NCBI RefSeq assembly: GCF_947495965.1
Contig: NZ_CANMBB010000008.1
Location: 1 to 64,000 of the forward strand
From: an uncultured Maribacter sp.
GTDB taxonomy: Bacteria; Bacteroidota; Bacteroidia; Flavobacteriales; Flavobacteriaceae
Reading direction: 5' to 3'
Length of the DNA: 64,000 nucleotides
Shown here in pieces: positions 19,545 through 28,767 of this stretch (position 1 is its first letter; each line of letters opens with the position of its first letter). The position numbers were made by a program, and so were the translations under genes. Under the pieces are notes generated by a model that was not told the origin of the DNA, made no database searches, and was given only the letters and a program-made list of their open reading frames with translations.

Positions 19545-20801
19545 ATGAAAGTACTTTGGATTACAAACTCAATTCTACCCGAATTGGCTAAAGCTTTAAA
19601 AATTAAACATGCTCCTTTTGAAGGTTGGTTAATATTTTTATCTAACCAGCTTGCTATAAATGGAATAGATTTAACCATTGCTACAACCAAAAAAAATGTA
19701 GAACCTTTTTTCTTTAAAGGAAAGAACATTAAATATTACCTTTTAAATAGTAAAAAAAAGAAAGGGGTTTACGATAAATCATTAGAGCCGCAATGGAAAG
19801 ATATTATTAATCAAGTTAAACCAGATATAATACATTTACAAGGATCTGAAAATTCTCATGCTCTAGCTTTAATTAATACACACCCAAATGAAAAATATTT
19901 ATTATCTATTCAAGGTTTAATTTCTGTGTATGCTAGGTATTATAAAGCTGGATTATCCAATAAGGATATTTTAAAAAACCTAACTCTACGTTTTTTATTA
20001 AGAGGAGATTCTATTTTTTCTGAGCAAAAAGAATTTTACAAAAGAGGAGAACTAATTGAAAAAAAATACTTTAGGAAGATAAATAATTTTTTAGGAAGAA
20101 CAGCTTGGGACAAAGCACACACTAAATATTTAAACAGAAATTCTAATTATTTTCATTGTGGAGAAATACTACGCCCCTCTTTTTATACAGAAGAAGCCTG
20201 GAGTTTTAATAACTGTGAAGAATATTCTATATTCTTAAGTCAAGGAAATTACCCTTTAAAAGGGTTTCATCAGGTATTAAAAGCAGTTGCTTTAATAAAA
20301 AATGATTTCCCTAAAATAAAAATTTACTTTGCAGGAAGAGACACTCTACTACTCAACAAAACATTCAAAAAAAGAATAAGACAAAAAAATTATAGTAAAT
20401 ATTTAAGCAAATTAATTAAAGATTTACAATTGTCTGACAATGTAAAATATCTTGGAATGTTAAATGAGTCTGAAATGATAAGTGCTTATAAAAAAGCAAA
20501 TGTCTTTATATGTCCATCAAGTATTGAAAATAGTCCAAATTCACTTGCTGAAGCACAAATTTTAGGTGTACCATGTATTTCTTCTAATGTAGGAGGTGTA
20601 TCAGATATGATTGAAGATAAAGAAACTGGTTTATTATATAGATTTGAAGAATTTGAAGAACTTGCTGAACATATTTCATATATATTTACCAATTCTAGCA
20701 AAGCATTATCTATAGCAAAAAAAGGAAGAGAAGCAGCTTTAAAAAGACATGACAAAACAACTATAACTAATGATTTATTAAAAATTTACAAAAGCATTTA
20801 A
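19545..20801 (+). CDS. GT4-family glycosyltransferase
   Basis: A 418-residue GT-B transferase. The acceptor half carries DIIHLQGSENSHAL, and the donor half FLSQGNYPLKGFHQVLKA, IYFAGRDTLL, VKYLGMLNESEMISAYKKA and CPSSIENSPNSLAEAQILGVP, where the last block is the sugar-nucleotide binding motif. It would add one sugar to the lipid-linked repeat unit at the inner face of the membrane. The specific sugar is unknown. Confidence 0.88.
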   Translation: MKVLWITNSILPELAKALKIKHAPFEGWLIFLSNQLAINGIDLTIATTKKNVEPFFFKGKNIKYYLLNSKKKKGVYDKSLEPQWKDIINQVKPDIIHLQGSENSHALALINTHPNEKYLLSIQGLISVYARYYKAGLSNKDILKNLTLRFLLRGDSIFSEQKEFYKRGELIEKKYFRKINNFLGRTAWDKAHTKYLNRNSNYFHCGEILRPSFYTEEAWSFNNCEEYSIFLSQGNYPLKGFHQVLKAVALIKNDFPKIKIYFAGRDTLLLNKTFKKRIRQKNYSKYLSKLIKDLQLSDNVKYLGMLNESEMISAYKKANVFICPSSIENSPNSLAEAQILGVPCISSNVGGVSDMIEDKETGLLYRFEEFEELAEHISYIFTNSSKALSIAKKGREAALKRHDKTTITNDLLKIYKSI

Positions 20802-20853
20802 AAAACTCTTTTTATTAGAAAATCAAAAAAGTACCCAGTTAATAACTTTAATA

Positions 20854-22053
20854 ATGAATAACAATCCCAATTATATAAAAAAAATAGGAGTTCATATTTT
20901 TCTCTTAATGCTTTATTTAATAAACCCATTTGACAAAGGTTTTCTTGCTGGATATTTAATTATTCTTTTAATATATATTAATCCAAAGTTTATCTTAAAA
21001 AATATAGATTCAACTTTCTTTTCTCTTATATTATTTTCTCTAGTTTATGCTGGATTCTATCTTTTCGACATGAAACAAGGTGTACAATGGTTATTAATAT
21101 ACGCTCTATTTCCTAGTAGTATTTATTTATTAGGTAAAAAAGTAACCCCCTATATAAAAAAACCTATGCATTTATTTTATATAATATTTACATTAGGTTT
21201 CTTATACTCATTAACAGGTCTAATTTCTGTAGGCTTTAATTTACTAGAAGGTGGGTTTGTACAATTAGGTCGTTCAATACCAGATTTTTGGACAGGTAAA
21301 GAGAAATTAGCTACGGCAATGGGAGCCTTTTTTATTTTTAATATGGCCATACCTGGTTTATTAATTGTAGGCAAAAAAAAATTACCTCTATTTTTTAAAC
21401 TAGTTACATTTGGAATCTTTATTGCATCTTTATTGTGTGTGTTCCGTTTAGGAAGTAGAACTCAAATAAGTTTAGTAGTATTATCTATACTAATTGCTAT
21501 TGTATATTTATTAAAAAGTCAGAATACGATTAGTAATATAAAATTATTGTTGGGAATAGTGACAATTACACTTTTAGCATATAATTATTTAAGTATTGAT
21601 CTTGATGCCGATTATTTATCTTCGTTAGGTGAACGTTTACAAAGTAGTGACAACGCAAGCAGTGCCGGAGGTAGAACCCAAAGATGGGAGAAATCAATAA
21701 TTAACTTATACAAAAAACCTCTGGGATGGGATGTTAGAGAATTTGGATATTCTCATAATATGTGGTTTGATGCAGCTAGAAATGGTTCTATTATTTCGTT
21801 TATTTTACTATTAATCTTTAGTATACAATCTTTTAAAAATATTAAACAAGCAATAAACTTAAACAAACAAAATACACTTTTTAATGCTACTATTTTAATA
21901 TACAACATTGTTATATTCTCACAATTATTTGTAGAACCTGCCTTAGAATCTTTATTTATACTCTTTGCATTTTTCTGTTTTATACAAGGAGTTATTAACG
22001 CATATATAACATTAGAAGAAAAGAAAAAATTAACTAGTAATATTAATATTTAA
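20854..22053 (+). CDS. Wzy-like O-antigen/polysaccharide polymerase
   Basis: A 399-residue membrane protein with about ten hydrophobic helices. The periplasmic loop before the last helices contains SSAGGRTQRWEKSIINLYKKPLGW and then GYSHNMWFDAARNGSI, the R/H pattern of the Wzy_C/O-antigen ligase superfamily. It could be a polymerase or a ligase; being the only such protein in a Wzx locus with a Wzc co-polymerase favours polymerase. It ends six bases before the convergent acyltransferase gene. Confidence 0.8.
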   Translation: MNNNPNYIKKIGVHIFLLMLYLINPFDKGFLAGYLIILLIYINPKFILKNIDSTFFSLILFSLVYAGFYLFDMKQGVQWLLIYALFPSSIYLLGKKVTPYIKKPMHLFYIIFTLGFLYSLTGLISVGFNLLEGGFVQLGRSIPDFWTGKEKLATAMGAFFIFNMAIPGLLIVGKKKLPLFFKLVTFGIFIASLLCVFRLGSRTQISLVVLSILIAIVYLLKSQNTISNIKLLLGIVTITLLAYNYLSIDLDADYLSSLGERLQSSDNASSAGGRTQRWEKSIINLYKKPLGWDVREFGYSHNMWFDAARNGSIISFILLLIFSIQSFKNIKQAINLNKQNTLFNATILIYNIVIFSQLFVEPALESLFILFAFFCFIQGVINAYITLEEKKKLTSNINI

Positions 22054-22065
22054 AAAATATTAATA
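22041..22065. terminator. A/T-only inverted repeat over two converging stop codons
   Basis: TATTAATATT (22041-22050) pairs perfectly with AATATTAATA (22056-22065). Both stop codons (22051-22053 and 22060-22062) fall within it. It is a weak hairpin, but its position suggests a shared transcription end. Confidence 0.3.
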
Positions 22066-23088
22066 GCCTAATAAATATCTAGATTTTTTTCCAAGTATTT
22101 TTTTCGCAATAAAACAAAGTAAAACATTTACAAATATTAATAGCAATACATACACAATAGAAAGTGGTATTTTCAATAATTCCACAGTATAAGTATCTGC
22201 AATAAAATATATTTTTTTCAAATGTCTATCTACAAAGGCATGTGTAAAATACAAAGCAAAACTACAATTAGCAATTAGATTTAAAAACGGAACTTTATTG
22301 GAACTTATATTTTTAAATATATTTAAAAATATAAAAGTAATACTCATTTTTTGTATGTAAACTAAAGATTCTCGGGGACTAAATAAATTATAATAGTTTA
22401 GATCATGATTTACATATAATAATATAATAGAAGAAACTATTGCTGTAGCATAAATATAATTCTTGTATTGTTTAATAAGGCCTATAAAATAGTCATAATT
22501 TATGCTTGAATACATACCAATTAAATACGCAGGTAAAAAGTATACAAATTGCCAGAATGTAATTGATATACTTGTTCTTGTTCCTAAAATTGGAAGTAAA
22601 AAAAGTATAGGGATATATTTTATAAAAGATTCTTTTTTTATTTTAAGAAAAAAAGGAGAAATTAAAAAAACTAAAATAATAAAAGGTATATACCAAAATT
22701 GAAAAGAAGCAGTCCCTTTTATTAATTTATCCACTAGACGTAAAAGATATTCATTAAAAGATAAAGAAGTTTTTACACCAATAAAATCTTCCATAAGAAT
22801 AAAGCAAATACTTATAAATAAATAAGGAAGCACCACATTTTTAAACTTACCTAAATAGTAAGTATAGGTGCTAAACTTTTTGCTTAAGTAATGAAATAAA
22901 AAACCAGAAATAAATAAAAAATATATAGTACTACCATGAAAAAGCATGTCTCTTGTAGTATCCACAAAATTAGAACCCAATTCATATGAACTATTTGGAG
23001 GAAAACGCCATGTATGTATTAAAATAATATTTAATATTGCAAAAGCTCTAAAATAATGAAAAGACCAAAGAAATTTTTTTTTCGTCAA
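22060..23088 (-). CDS. Acyltransferase-3 family membrane protein
   Basis: A 342-residue protein with about ten membrane helices. The start FHYFRAFAILNIILIHTWRF has the family's R and catalytic H on the first helix, followed by FLFISGFLFHYLSKKF. Members O-acylate sugars of surface glycans at the membrane. It is a second, independent route of glycan acylation in this locus besides the MBOAT/SGNH pair. It lies at the end of the leftward block 27486-22060. Confidence 0.88.
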   Translation of the reverse strand: MTKKKFLWSFHYFRAFAILNIILIHTWRFPPNSSYELGSNFVDTTRDMLFHGSTIYFLFISGFLFHYLSKKFSTYTYYLGKFKNVVLPYLFISICFILMEDFIGVKTSLSFNEYLLRLVDKLIKGTASFQFWYIPFIILVFLISPFFLKIKKESFIKYIPILFLLPILGTRTSISITFWQFVYFLPAYLIGMYSSINYDYFIGLIKQYKNYIYATAIVSSIILLYVNHDLNYYNLFSPRESLVYIQKMSITFIFLNIFKNISSNKVPFLNLIANCSFALYFTHAFVDRHLKKIYFIADTYTVELLKIPLSIVYVLLLIFVNVLLCFIAKKILGKKSRYLLGY

Positions 23089-23143
23089 ACTATTTTTATT
23101 AATATTAATTAGAATTTCAAAATATAGTTCTAACTTCTATAGA

Positions 23144-24406
23144 TTATTTAATCTTCATAAAACAAAGTGCTCTTTTCTTTGTATGTACAGAGTCAAAACA
23201 AACCACATCTCCTTTATTATTCATTCTAGGATGCAAATCACAAGCCCAGTGTTTATATAGTTTAGATTGGTATTTTTTAAACGAATTTAAACTAGCTAAA
23301 AAAGTAGTTTCATTAGTTGCAACATCTACCTTATATAAATTTGCCATACGGTATTTATCTGGGTAAGTATCTGTCACAAAAGAAGCTTCATTTATAAAAC
23401 TCTGGTGTCCATCTGAATTTAATTTTGGATAAGCTACTTTTTGATACTCTTGTAAGGTAGGTTCTTTAAATAATACATGACAATCTACTTCCCCTACTCT
23501 ACAGTATGCAATTATTTGGTTTTTAGAATTCCAGACATAATGCGAAACCATATCATTAGTTGGCGAAATATGACACGTTTTAAGTTCTAAATCATATGTA
23601 AATAATCTTGAGTGCCTATTTGAAGTATCATCTTTATCTACCCAACGGTGTAAACATGAAATATACCTGCCATCTGGAGAAAATAAAGAATGCGTTACAT
23701 AATGGTGACAATTCTCGTATTCCGACGTCATTTCTCCTGTTTCAGAAAGTTCCTTTAAACTAATTAAAAGCTCTTTAGTTCCATTTTCTAAATCTCCTAA
23801 GAAAAGTCCTGTTTGTTCAGGCATTTTCTCTTCATTAAAATGGTCTACCTCAGAATAAGGAGCATAACCGTATCCGGGCATATATTTTTCTAAACGTCCG
23901 TAATTAAATGTAGATGCGTATTTACCATCTTTTGAGGTAGAATCTATTGGATAAGAAATTGTTTTTGTCTCTTTAGTATTTAAATCAAATATTCTAGACA
24001 CTAAAACATCTCCATCAGAGTCATTATACATTACTTTATTTTGCCCTAACCATTGCAGTCTACAACCTTTATGATAATTCCATGCATAAGAAGTACCTAT
24101 AGTTACAAAATTTGTAGCTTTTCCTTCTGCAAATTTAAAATAACCTACCTCTAAACCATCTTCCTTGTTTGGCATTCTAAAAGGAATTAATAATTTATGC
24201 GCCAAAACTAAATTATCTTCAGAATTAAAAGGGGTCAGGTCATGAAAACCATAAAAAAAGCCTTCTTTAACATCTATTGGATAAATAGAATAGTCTTTCT
24301 TATTTGGTAATAAATCAAAAAAGGACTGGTAAGTATTTCTTATAGTTGCTTTTAAACGTGCATTACTCTTTACTGCATCGTATACTATTTTTTCTAATTT
24401 ATTCAT
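23144..24406 (-). CDS. Predicted beta-propeller protein, oligogalacturonate-lyase-like
   Basis: A 420-residue protein with repeated propeller-type blades such as HSLFSPDGRYISCLHRW, and no signal peptide or membrane segment. Histidines recur in blade-end motifs: FYGFHDLTPF (H55), VTHSLFSPDG (H239), SDGHQSF (H334-Q335) and CDLHPRMNNKGDVVCFDSVH (H392, H408). This pattern resembles the seven-bladed oligogalacturonate lyase (PL22) fold, in which His and Gln residues bind Mn. That is my inference. In surface-glycan loci such proteins are often left as hypothetical or loosely called glycosyltransferases. It overlaps the upstream GT4 gene by eight bases, so the two are co-translated. Confidence 0.6.
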   Translation of the reverse strand: MNKLEKIVYDAVKSNARLKATIRNTYQSFFDLLPNKKDYSIYPIDVKEGFFYGFHDLTPFNSEDNLVLAHKLLIPFRMPNKEDGLEVGYFKFAEGKATNFVTIGTSYAWNYHKGCRLQWLGQNKVMYNDSDGDVLVSRIFDLNTKETKTISYPIDSTSKDGKYASTFNYGRLEKYMPGYGYAPYSEVDHFNEEKMPEQTGLFLGDLENGTKELLISLKELSETGEMTSEYENCHHYVTHSLFSPDGRYISCLHRWVDKDDTSNRHSRLFTYDLELKTCHISPTNDMVSHYVWNSKNQIIAYCRVGEVDCHVLFKEPTLQEYQKVAYPKLNSDGHQSFINEASFVTDTYPDKYRMANLYKVDVATNETTFLASLNSFKKYQSKLYKHWACDLHPRMNNKGDVVCFDSVHTKKRALCFMKIK

Positions 24407-25535
24407 TATTGGTATAAATACGCTTATAAATTTCTATTATTTTTCTCCATCTAAATTGCTCTGCAACTTCTTGGTATTGGTTATAATGTTCTTTTTCTTC
24501 TATAATTTTAATTATTCCTTCGCTAATAGAAGTTGTACTTTGAGGATTTACACCTACACCTATTTTATAGTTTTTTAAAAAACCGTCGATTCCTTCTCCT
24601 ATAGAATATAGCACCGGAACCCCTTGAGAAATAGCTTCTATATATACAAGGCCAAATAACTCATGTACAGAAGGCATCACAAAAACATCGGATTTTTTAT
24701 AAAGTTCTATTAGTTTATTTTTATCATAAATTTTCCCTTTATAATCTAACCATTCAATTTGTTTTATTTGCTCTTCAAATTTGGTAAAATAATCGGGTTC
24801 TAATGCGTTTGCACCTCCTACAATAGTTAATTTGTATTTTGGTTGCTCTTGTTTTTTGTTAAGTAGGCTAACGGCATCAATAAGGTTAAAAATATTTTTT
24901 CTATTCATAATTTGCCCCACATAAAACAAATTATAAACTTCTTTGGTATTAGTAATGCTTAATGGTGTTTCTACTTTAGAATCTAACCAAATATCATCTA
25001 TACCATTTGGAATAATAGTGGTTTTATCTGTTATTGACGAAATAAAAGAAGAAGACATCATACTAAAAAATTTATCTCTATAAGTCTCCGAAATAAAAAT
25101 TATTTTTTCTGCATTTAATAGTACTTTCTTTGCTAAACTTCGCCTATTATACATGTATTTATATTGTAATCCAATATCTGTAGACCTTATGGCTACAATA
25201 TATTTAATACCGTATTTTTTGTGTAGTTTATATGCAATGGCTCCATCTGTAAATAGATTATGCGCGTGTATAAAATTACAGTTCTCATGTAATTTATCCG
25301 CAATTAAATCTTTTGTAAGAGTTTTTATTTTAGAAAAATAATTGAACTTATGGTTTGGAGTAATAAGTTTTTTAAATGTTAATTCTGTATTCTTAAAAGG
25401 TATTACATTTTCAGGATTCCTATCCGTTTTTATTGGAATGTATACTTTTTGCGTATACTCTTCATCTAAATAAGAATAAATCTGAGAATATAAATGATTA
25501 TCTATATAATAAGAATTAATATGTAAGAGATTCAT
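24399..25535 (-). CDS. GT4-family glycosyltransferase
   Basis: A 378-residue GT-B transferase. The donor half shows NLFYVGQIMNRKNIFNLIDA, LTIVGGANALEPDY, LDYKGKIYDKNKLIELYKKS and VFVMPSVHELFGLVYIEAISQG, the usual GT4 glycine loop and ExxxxxxxE-like block. The start MNLLHINSYYIDNHLYSQIY matches the family. Its 3' end overlaps the start of the beta-propeller gene by eight bases, which suggests the two products work on the same structure. Confidence 0.87.
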   Translation of the reverse strand: MNLLHINSYYIDNHLYSQIYSYLDEEYTQKVYIPIKTDRNPENVIPFKNTELTFKKLITPNHKFNYFSKIKTLTKDLIADKLHENCNFIHAHNLFTDGAIAYKLHKKYGIKYIVAIRSTDIGLQYKYMYNRRSLAKKVLLNAEKIIFISETYRDKFFSMMSSSFISSITDKTTIIPNGIDDIWLDSKVETPLSITNTKEVYNLFYVGQIMNRKNIFNLIDAVSLLNKKQEQPKYKLTIVGGANALEPDYFTKFEEQIKQIEWLDYKGKIYDKNKLIELYKKSDVFVMPSVHELFGLVYIEAISQGVPVLYSIGEGIDGFLKNYKIGVGVNPQSTTSISEGIIKIIEEKEHYNQYQEVAEQFRWRKIIEIYKRIYTNNE

Positions 25536-25677
25536 TAAATGGATATTAAAAATATATAAAAGTTATAACGCAACAATTAAATATTTATTTAATTCCAAAT
25601 GATTTTTTTAACACTTAAAATAGAATAAAAAAGTTTGTTTTTTAAACTTAATAAAACCTATTTTATAACAAAAAATA

Positions 25678-27486
25678 TTAATTCTTAACTATATAATTTA
25701 TAGAGCTAGGAACTTCGCTATTATAAAAAGTACATTTTTCGAATGTAGTATTAGCATTAAGTTGGTAACCATTATCATTCTTATAACTATGGTCAACTAT
25801 ATTTAATATATTGTTTAAACTACAATTTTTAAAACTAAAACCACTATTAGACCTAGAAATAACGAATAAACTTGGGGCACCTGTAAAGTTACAATTCTCA
25901 AAAAAGTTATTTTGAGACAAATCATCTTTATCATTCCACCAACCTAACTCAATAGCCGCATGGCTCTTATTGTAAATACTTACGTTTTTAAAACTATTTT
26001 GCTGCCCAGCATGTTCAGGGTAAGGATTTTTACCACTATCTAAAAAACCTACACCTACAGCTCCATTTTCAGATTTTACATTTTCAATTAAATTATTTTC
26101 TGCTCCATCCATAACAATAATAGCTCCTCCTTTAAACAAACCGTAAGAGTTATCTCCCGTTACAGTAATATCATGAGCATAACATTCCGTAGCTCCATCA
26201 AAATGAATATCTGTACCATAAACTATACTTTTTTCCATTATATTTTTATTAGACAACTGGTTAAAGCATATTCCATGCCCACTATGGTTACTACTTATTA
26301 ATCTTTTAGCTCTTACATTGGTAAACAAATTATTTTTTCCTGTAGTATGAAAATAATAATCTTGTGGATTACCATTATCAATATCACTTGTAGACTCGTT
26401 ATTAGCAACCAAAGTATTTTGAGATACATTTATTGTAAACCCTCTAAAAGTCATATTGTAAGCAGCACAATTTTTTATCACATTATTTTGAGGCATTGCA
26501 TTACCATAATCATCTCCCCATATAAGAAAAGCAGTACCTTGTAAATCACTATTACTTCCTCCTTGCCCTTCAATATCTGAAAACCAACCTAAATTTGCTA
26601 CAGTAATATTTTCAAAAACAGAAGAGTCAACATTCCTCATTGAAAAGCCTCTTCTATAATATTGTATTTGCATATTTCTAAAAACGAAACCTTCTTCACC
26701 TCCATCATTATAGAATAAGGACTCATTGTCAATATATTTTGGAGCTTTACTAGTGTCCCCAGAAAAAGTAGGCATCAACGAAGCGTCTAATTGGTGAGTA
26801 CCATCCGCAGCCTGAGGTCTTTTTTTATAATCCTCCCAAGATACAGTTGAAAACTCAGAAGCATTAATATCGCCAGGAGTATCTTTATAACCTATCCAAT
26901 AACAAGGGCGAGATGGGTTACAATCAAGATTAGACAAATCATAATGTGCACCGCCCTTAGCGCTTGAAAAACCACCATACTCTCCTGACTTTATGTAAAA
27001 AACATCTCCTGATTGAACAAAATCTTTTCTAAACGCGGTATTAATATCTATAGGGCTAGATTCTTTTAAACCTGTATTACTAGATTTACCATCCACAGAA
27101 ACATAAAACACTCTGTTTGGATTACTTGGTATTAAAGGAATATTATTACCTACACTAATTTTAAAAGGAGCTAAATTATCATTAGACTCTGGCTCATTAA
27201 CAATAGGTTCTGCATCATTTGAGGAATCTAACTGAGGTTCTGGAGCAATTTGTGGAGTATCTTCAACTAAAGATGAAGTATCTGTATCCTCTAAGCCGCT
27301 ATTATCCGAAATCATTACATCATAAATTTCAAGAAATATATTACTTGTTTCATCTGACAAAACAGATTCTATTAATAAATCAGAATCTTTAGCACAAGAG
27401 GTTAAACACAAAGAAGAAGAAATTGTAGAAATAAAAACAAACAATAGCATCATATTGTTTTTGTTTAATTTGTGGGGTAAATTCAT
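25678..27486 (-). CDS. Parallel beta-helix lipoprotein
   Basis: A 602-residue secreted lipoprotein. The signal peptide ends in lipobox LTSC with C31. A Ser/Glu/Asp-rich linker follows (about 35-120), then VFYVSVDGKSSNTGLKESSP and repeated right-handed beta-helix coils rich in NN, GN and isoleucine/valine steps (about 125-590). This fold is typical of polysaccharide lyases and epimerases, but I see no decisive catalytic set. It would sit on an outer or inner membrane surface and could trim, epimerise or bind the polysaccharide made here. It stands 142 bases upstream of the leftward GT4 gene. Confidence 0.75.
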   Translation of the reverse strand: MNLPHKLNKNNMMLLFVFISTISSSLCLTSCAKDSDLLIESVLSDETSNIFLEIYDVMISDNSGLEDTDTSSLVEDTPQIAPEPQLDSSNDAEPIVNEPESNDNLAPFKISVGNNIPLIPSNPNRVFYVSVDGKSSNTGLKESSPIDINTAFRKDFVQSGDVFYIKSGEYGGFSSAKGGAHYDLSNLDCNPSRPCYWIGYKDTPGDINASEFSTVSWEDYKKRPQAADGTHQLDASLMPTFSGDTSKAPKYIDNESLFYNDGGEEGFVFRNMQIQYYRRGFSMRNVDSSVFENITVANLGWFSDIEGQGGSNSDLQGTAFLIWGDDYGNAMPQNNVIKNCAAYNMTFRGFTINVSQNTLVANNESTSDIDNGNPQDYYFHTTGKNNLFTNVRAKRLISSNHSGHGICFNQLSNKNIMEKSIVYGTDIHFDGATECYAHDITVTGDNSYGLFKGGAIIVMDGAENNLIENVKSENGAVGVGFLDSGKNPYPEHAGQQNSFKNVSIYNKSHAAIELGWWNDKDDLSQNNFFENCNFTGAPSLFVISRSNSGFSFKNCSLNNILNIVDHSYKNDNGYQLNANTTFEKCTFYNSEVPSSINYIVKN

Positions 27487-27864
27487 TGTCGTAGGTAGTT
27501 TAATTATAGTTAATTTATCAAAGATTTGGTTTTACAAAGCTAACTATCCATTTTTATTTAATAGATTAATTACCTAAATTTTCGATGAAATGCACTTTTT
27601 TAAGTAATTCCCTTTGTAAAATTCTAAAACTATGTACGCTAATCATTTAAAATTGGATTAAGAAAATTAAAAATTAACACTGCATTAACATTTAAAAAAA
27701 ATGCAGCTTGCTTTTTAACTAAACTAACATAGTCTTTACCTATTATTTAAAATAGCATCCTTTTGTTTTTAGTAATTTTGATTTTTTATAAGCATACTAA
27801 TAATAAATATGTATTTAAGCTGTTATAACAACAATAAATGAATACCTATTTTTAATAATAAAAT
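27487..27864. other. Divergent intergenic region with one short hairpin
   Basis: These 378 bases separate the leftward beta-helix gene from the rightward GT2 gene. One inverted repeat, CTGCATT (27680-27686) with AATGCAG (27700-27706), is the only clear structure. No ORF or RNA gene was seen. Promoters for both directions are expected here. Confidence 0.45.
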
Positions 27865-28731
27865 ATGACTATTGCCGTACTTTTAACCTGCCATAATAGA
27901 AAGGTCAAAACAATAAATTGTTTAAACAATCTTTACAGAGCTTATACAAAGTCAAATTCTTCAATAGAATTTGACATATATCTTACAGATGATGGCTCTA
28001 CAGATGGTACTGCTGAGGAAGTTAAAAAACAATTTCCAAAGACAACTATTTTAAAAAGCGACGGTTCTTTATTCTGGGCAAAAGGCATGAATAATTCATG
28101 GAAAGAAGCTTTAAAAAAGAATTATGATGGATACTTATTATTAAATGATGATACTAATGTATATGACAATGTATTTTCTCAAATAATAGAAACTAATACT
28201 TTCTGTATAGAAACATTTAAGCAATCTGGTGTTTATGTTGGGACTACAATAGACCCAGTAAAAAAGAAACTATCCTATGGCGGATCTGTACTTTTAAATA
28301 AATTTCTATACACATTTAAAAAGTTAAAACCTAGTGGAACACCACAACAATGTGATTTAGGAAATGCCAATATTATGTTTGTTTCTAATACTGTTGTTGA
28401 AAAAGTAGGAATTTTATCTAAAGGATATATACATGGTGTTGCAGATTATGATTACACTTTAACATGTATAAAAAACAAAATACCTGTTCTTATTACTCCA
28501 GACTTTTGCGGAGAATGTGTAAATGACCACAAAGGCTTGTATCATAACTTTCATTTAAAAACTTTTAGAGAAAGAATTAAGCACTTGTACAACCCAACAG
28601 GAATTGCATTTAAATCCAGATTACTTTTTATGAGAAAATTTTTCCCTTACCGATATCCTATTTTTTATTTAATGGGATGGTTTAAAGTTTTGTTCCCTAA
28701 ATTTTATATGAATCAATTCACAAAAAGATAA
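27865..28731 (+). CDS. GT2-family glycosyltransferase
   Basis: A 288-residue GT-A transferase without membrane helices. The start AVLLTCHNRKVKTINCLNNL, the nucleotide-binding LTDDGSTDGT and the metal-binding LLLNDDTNVY are the GT2 signature. A GGS/ADYDYT block marks the acceptor-side motif. It opens a rightward run with a GT4 transferase and the initiating phosphoglycosyl transferase. Confidence 0.9.
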   Translation: MTIAVLLTCHNRKVKTINCLNNLYRAYTKSNSSIEFDIYLTDDGSTDGTAEEVKKQFPKTTILKSDGSLFWAKGMNNSWKEALKKNYDGYLLLNDDTNVYDNVFSQIIETNTFCIETFKQSGVYVGTTIDPVKKKLSYGGSVLLNKFLYTFKKLKPSGTPQQCDLGNANIMFVSNTVVEKVGILSKGYIHGVADYDYTLTCIKNKIPVLITPDFCGECVNDHKGLYHNFHLKTFRERIKHLYNPTGIAFKSRLLFMRKFFPYRYPIFYLMGWFKVLFPKFYMNQFTKR

Positions 28732-28767
28732 ACCACTATTTTCTCTAAACCCAAGTAAAAAAAACAT

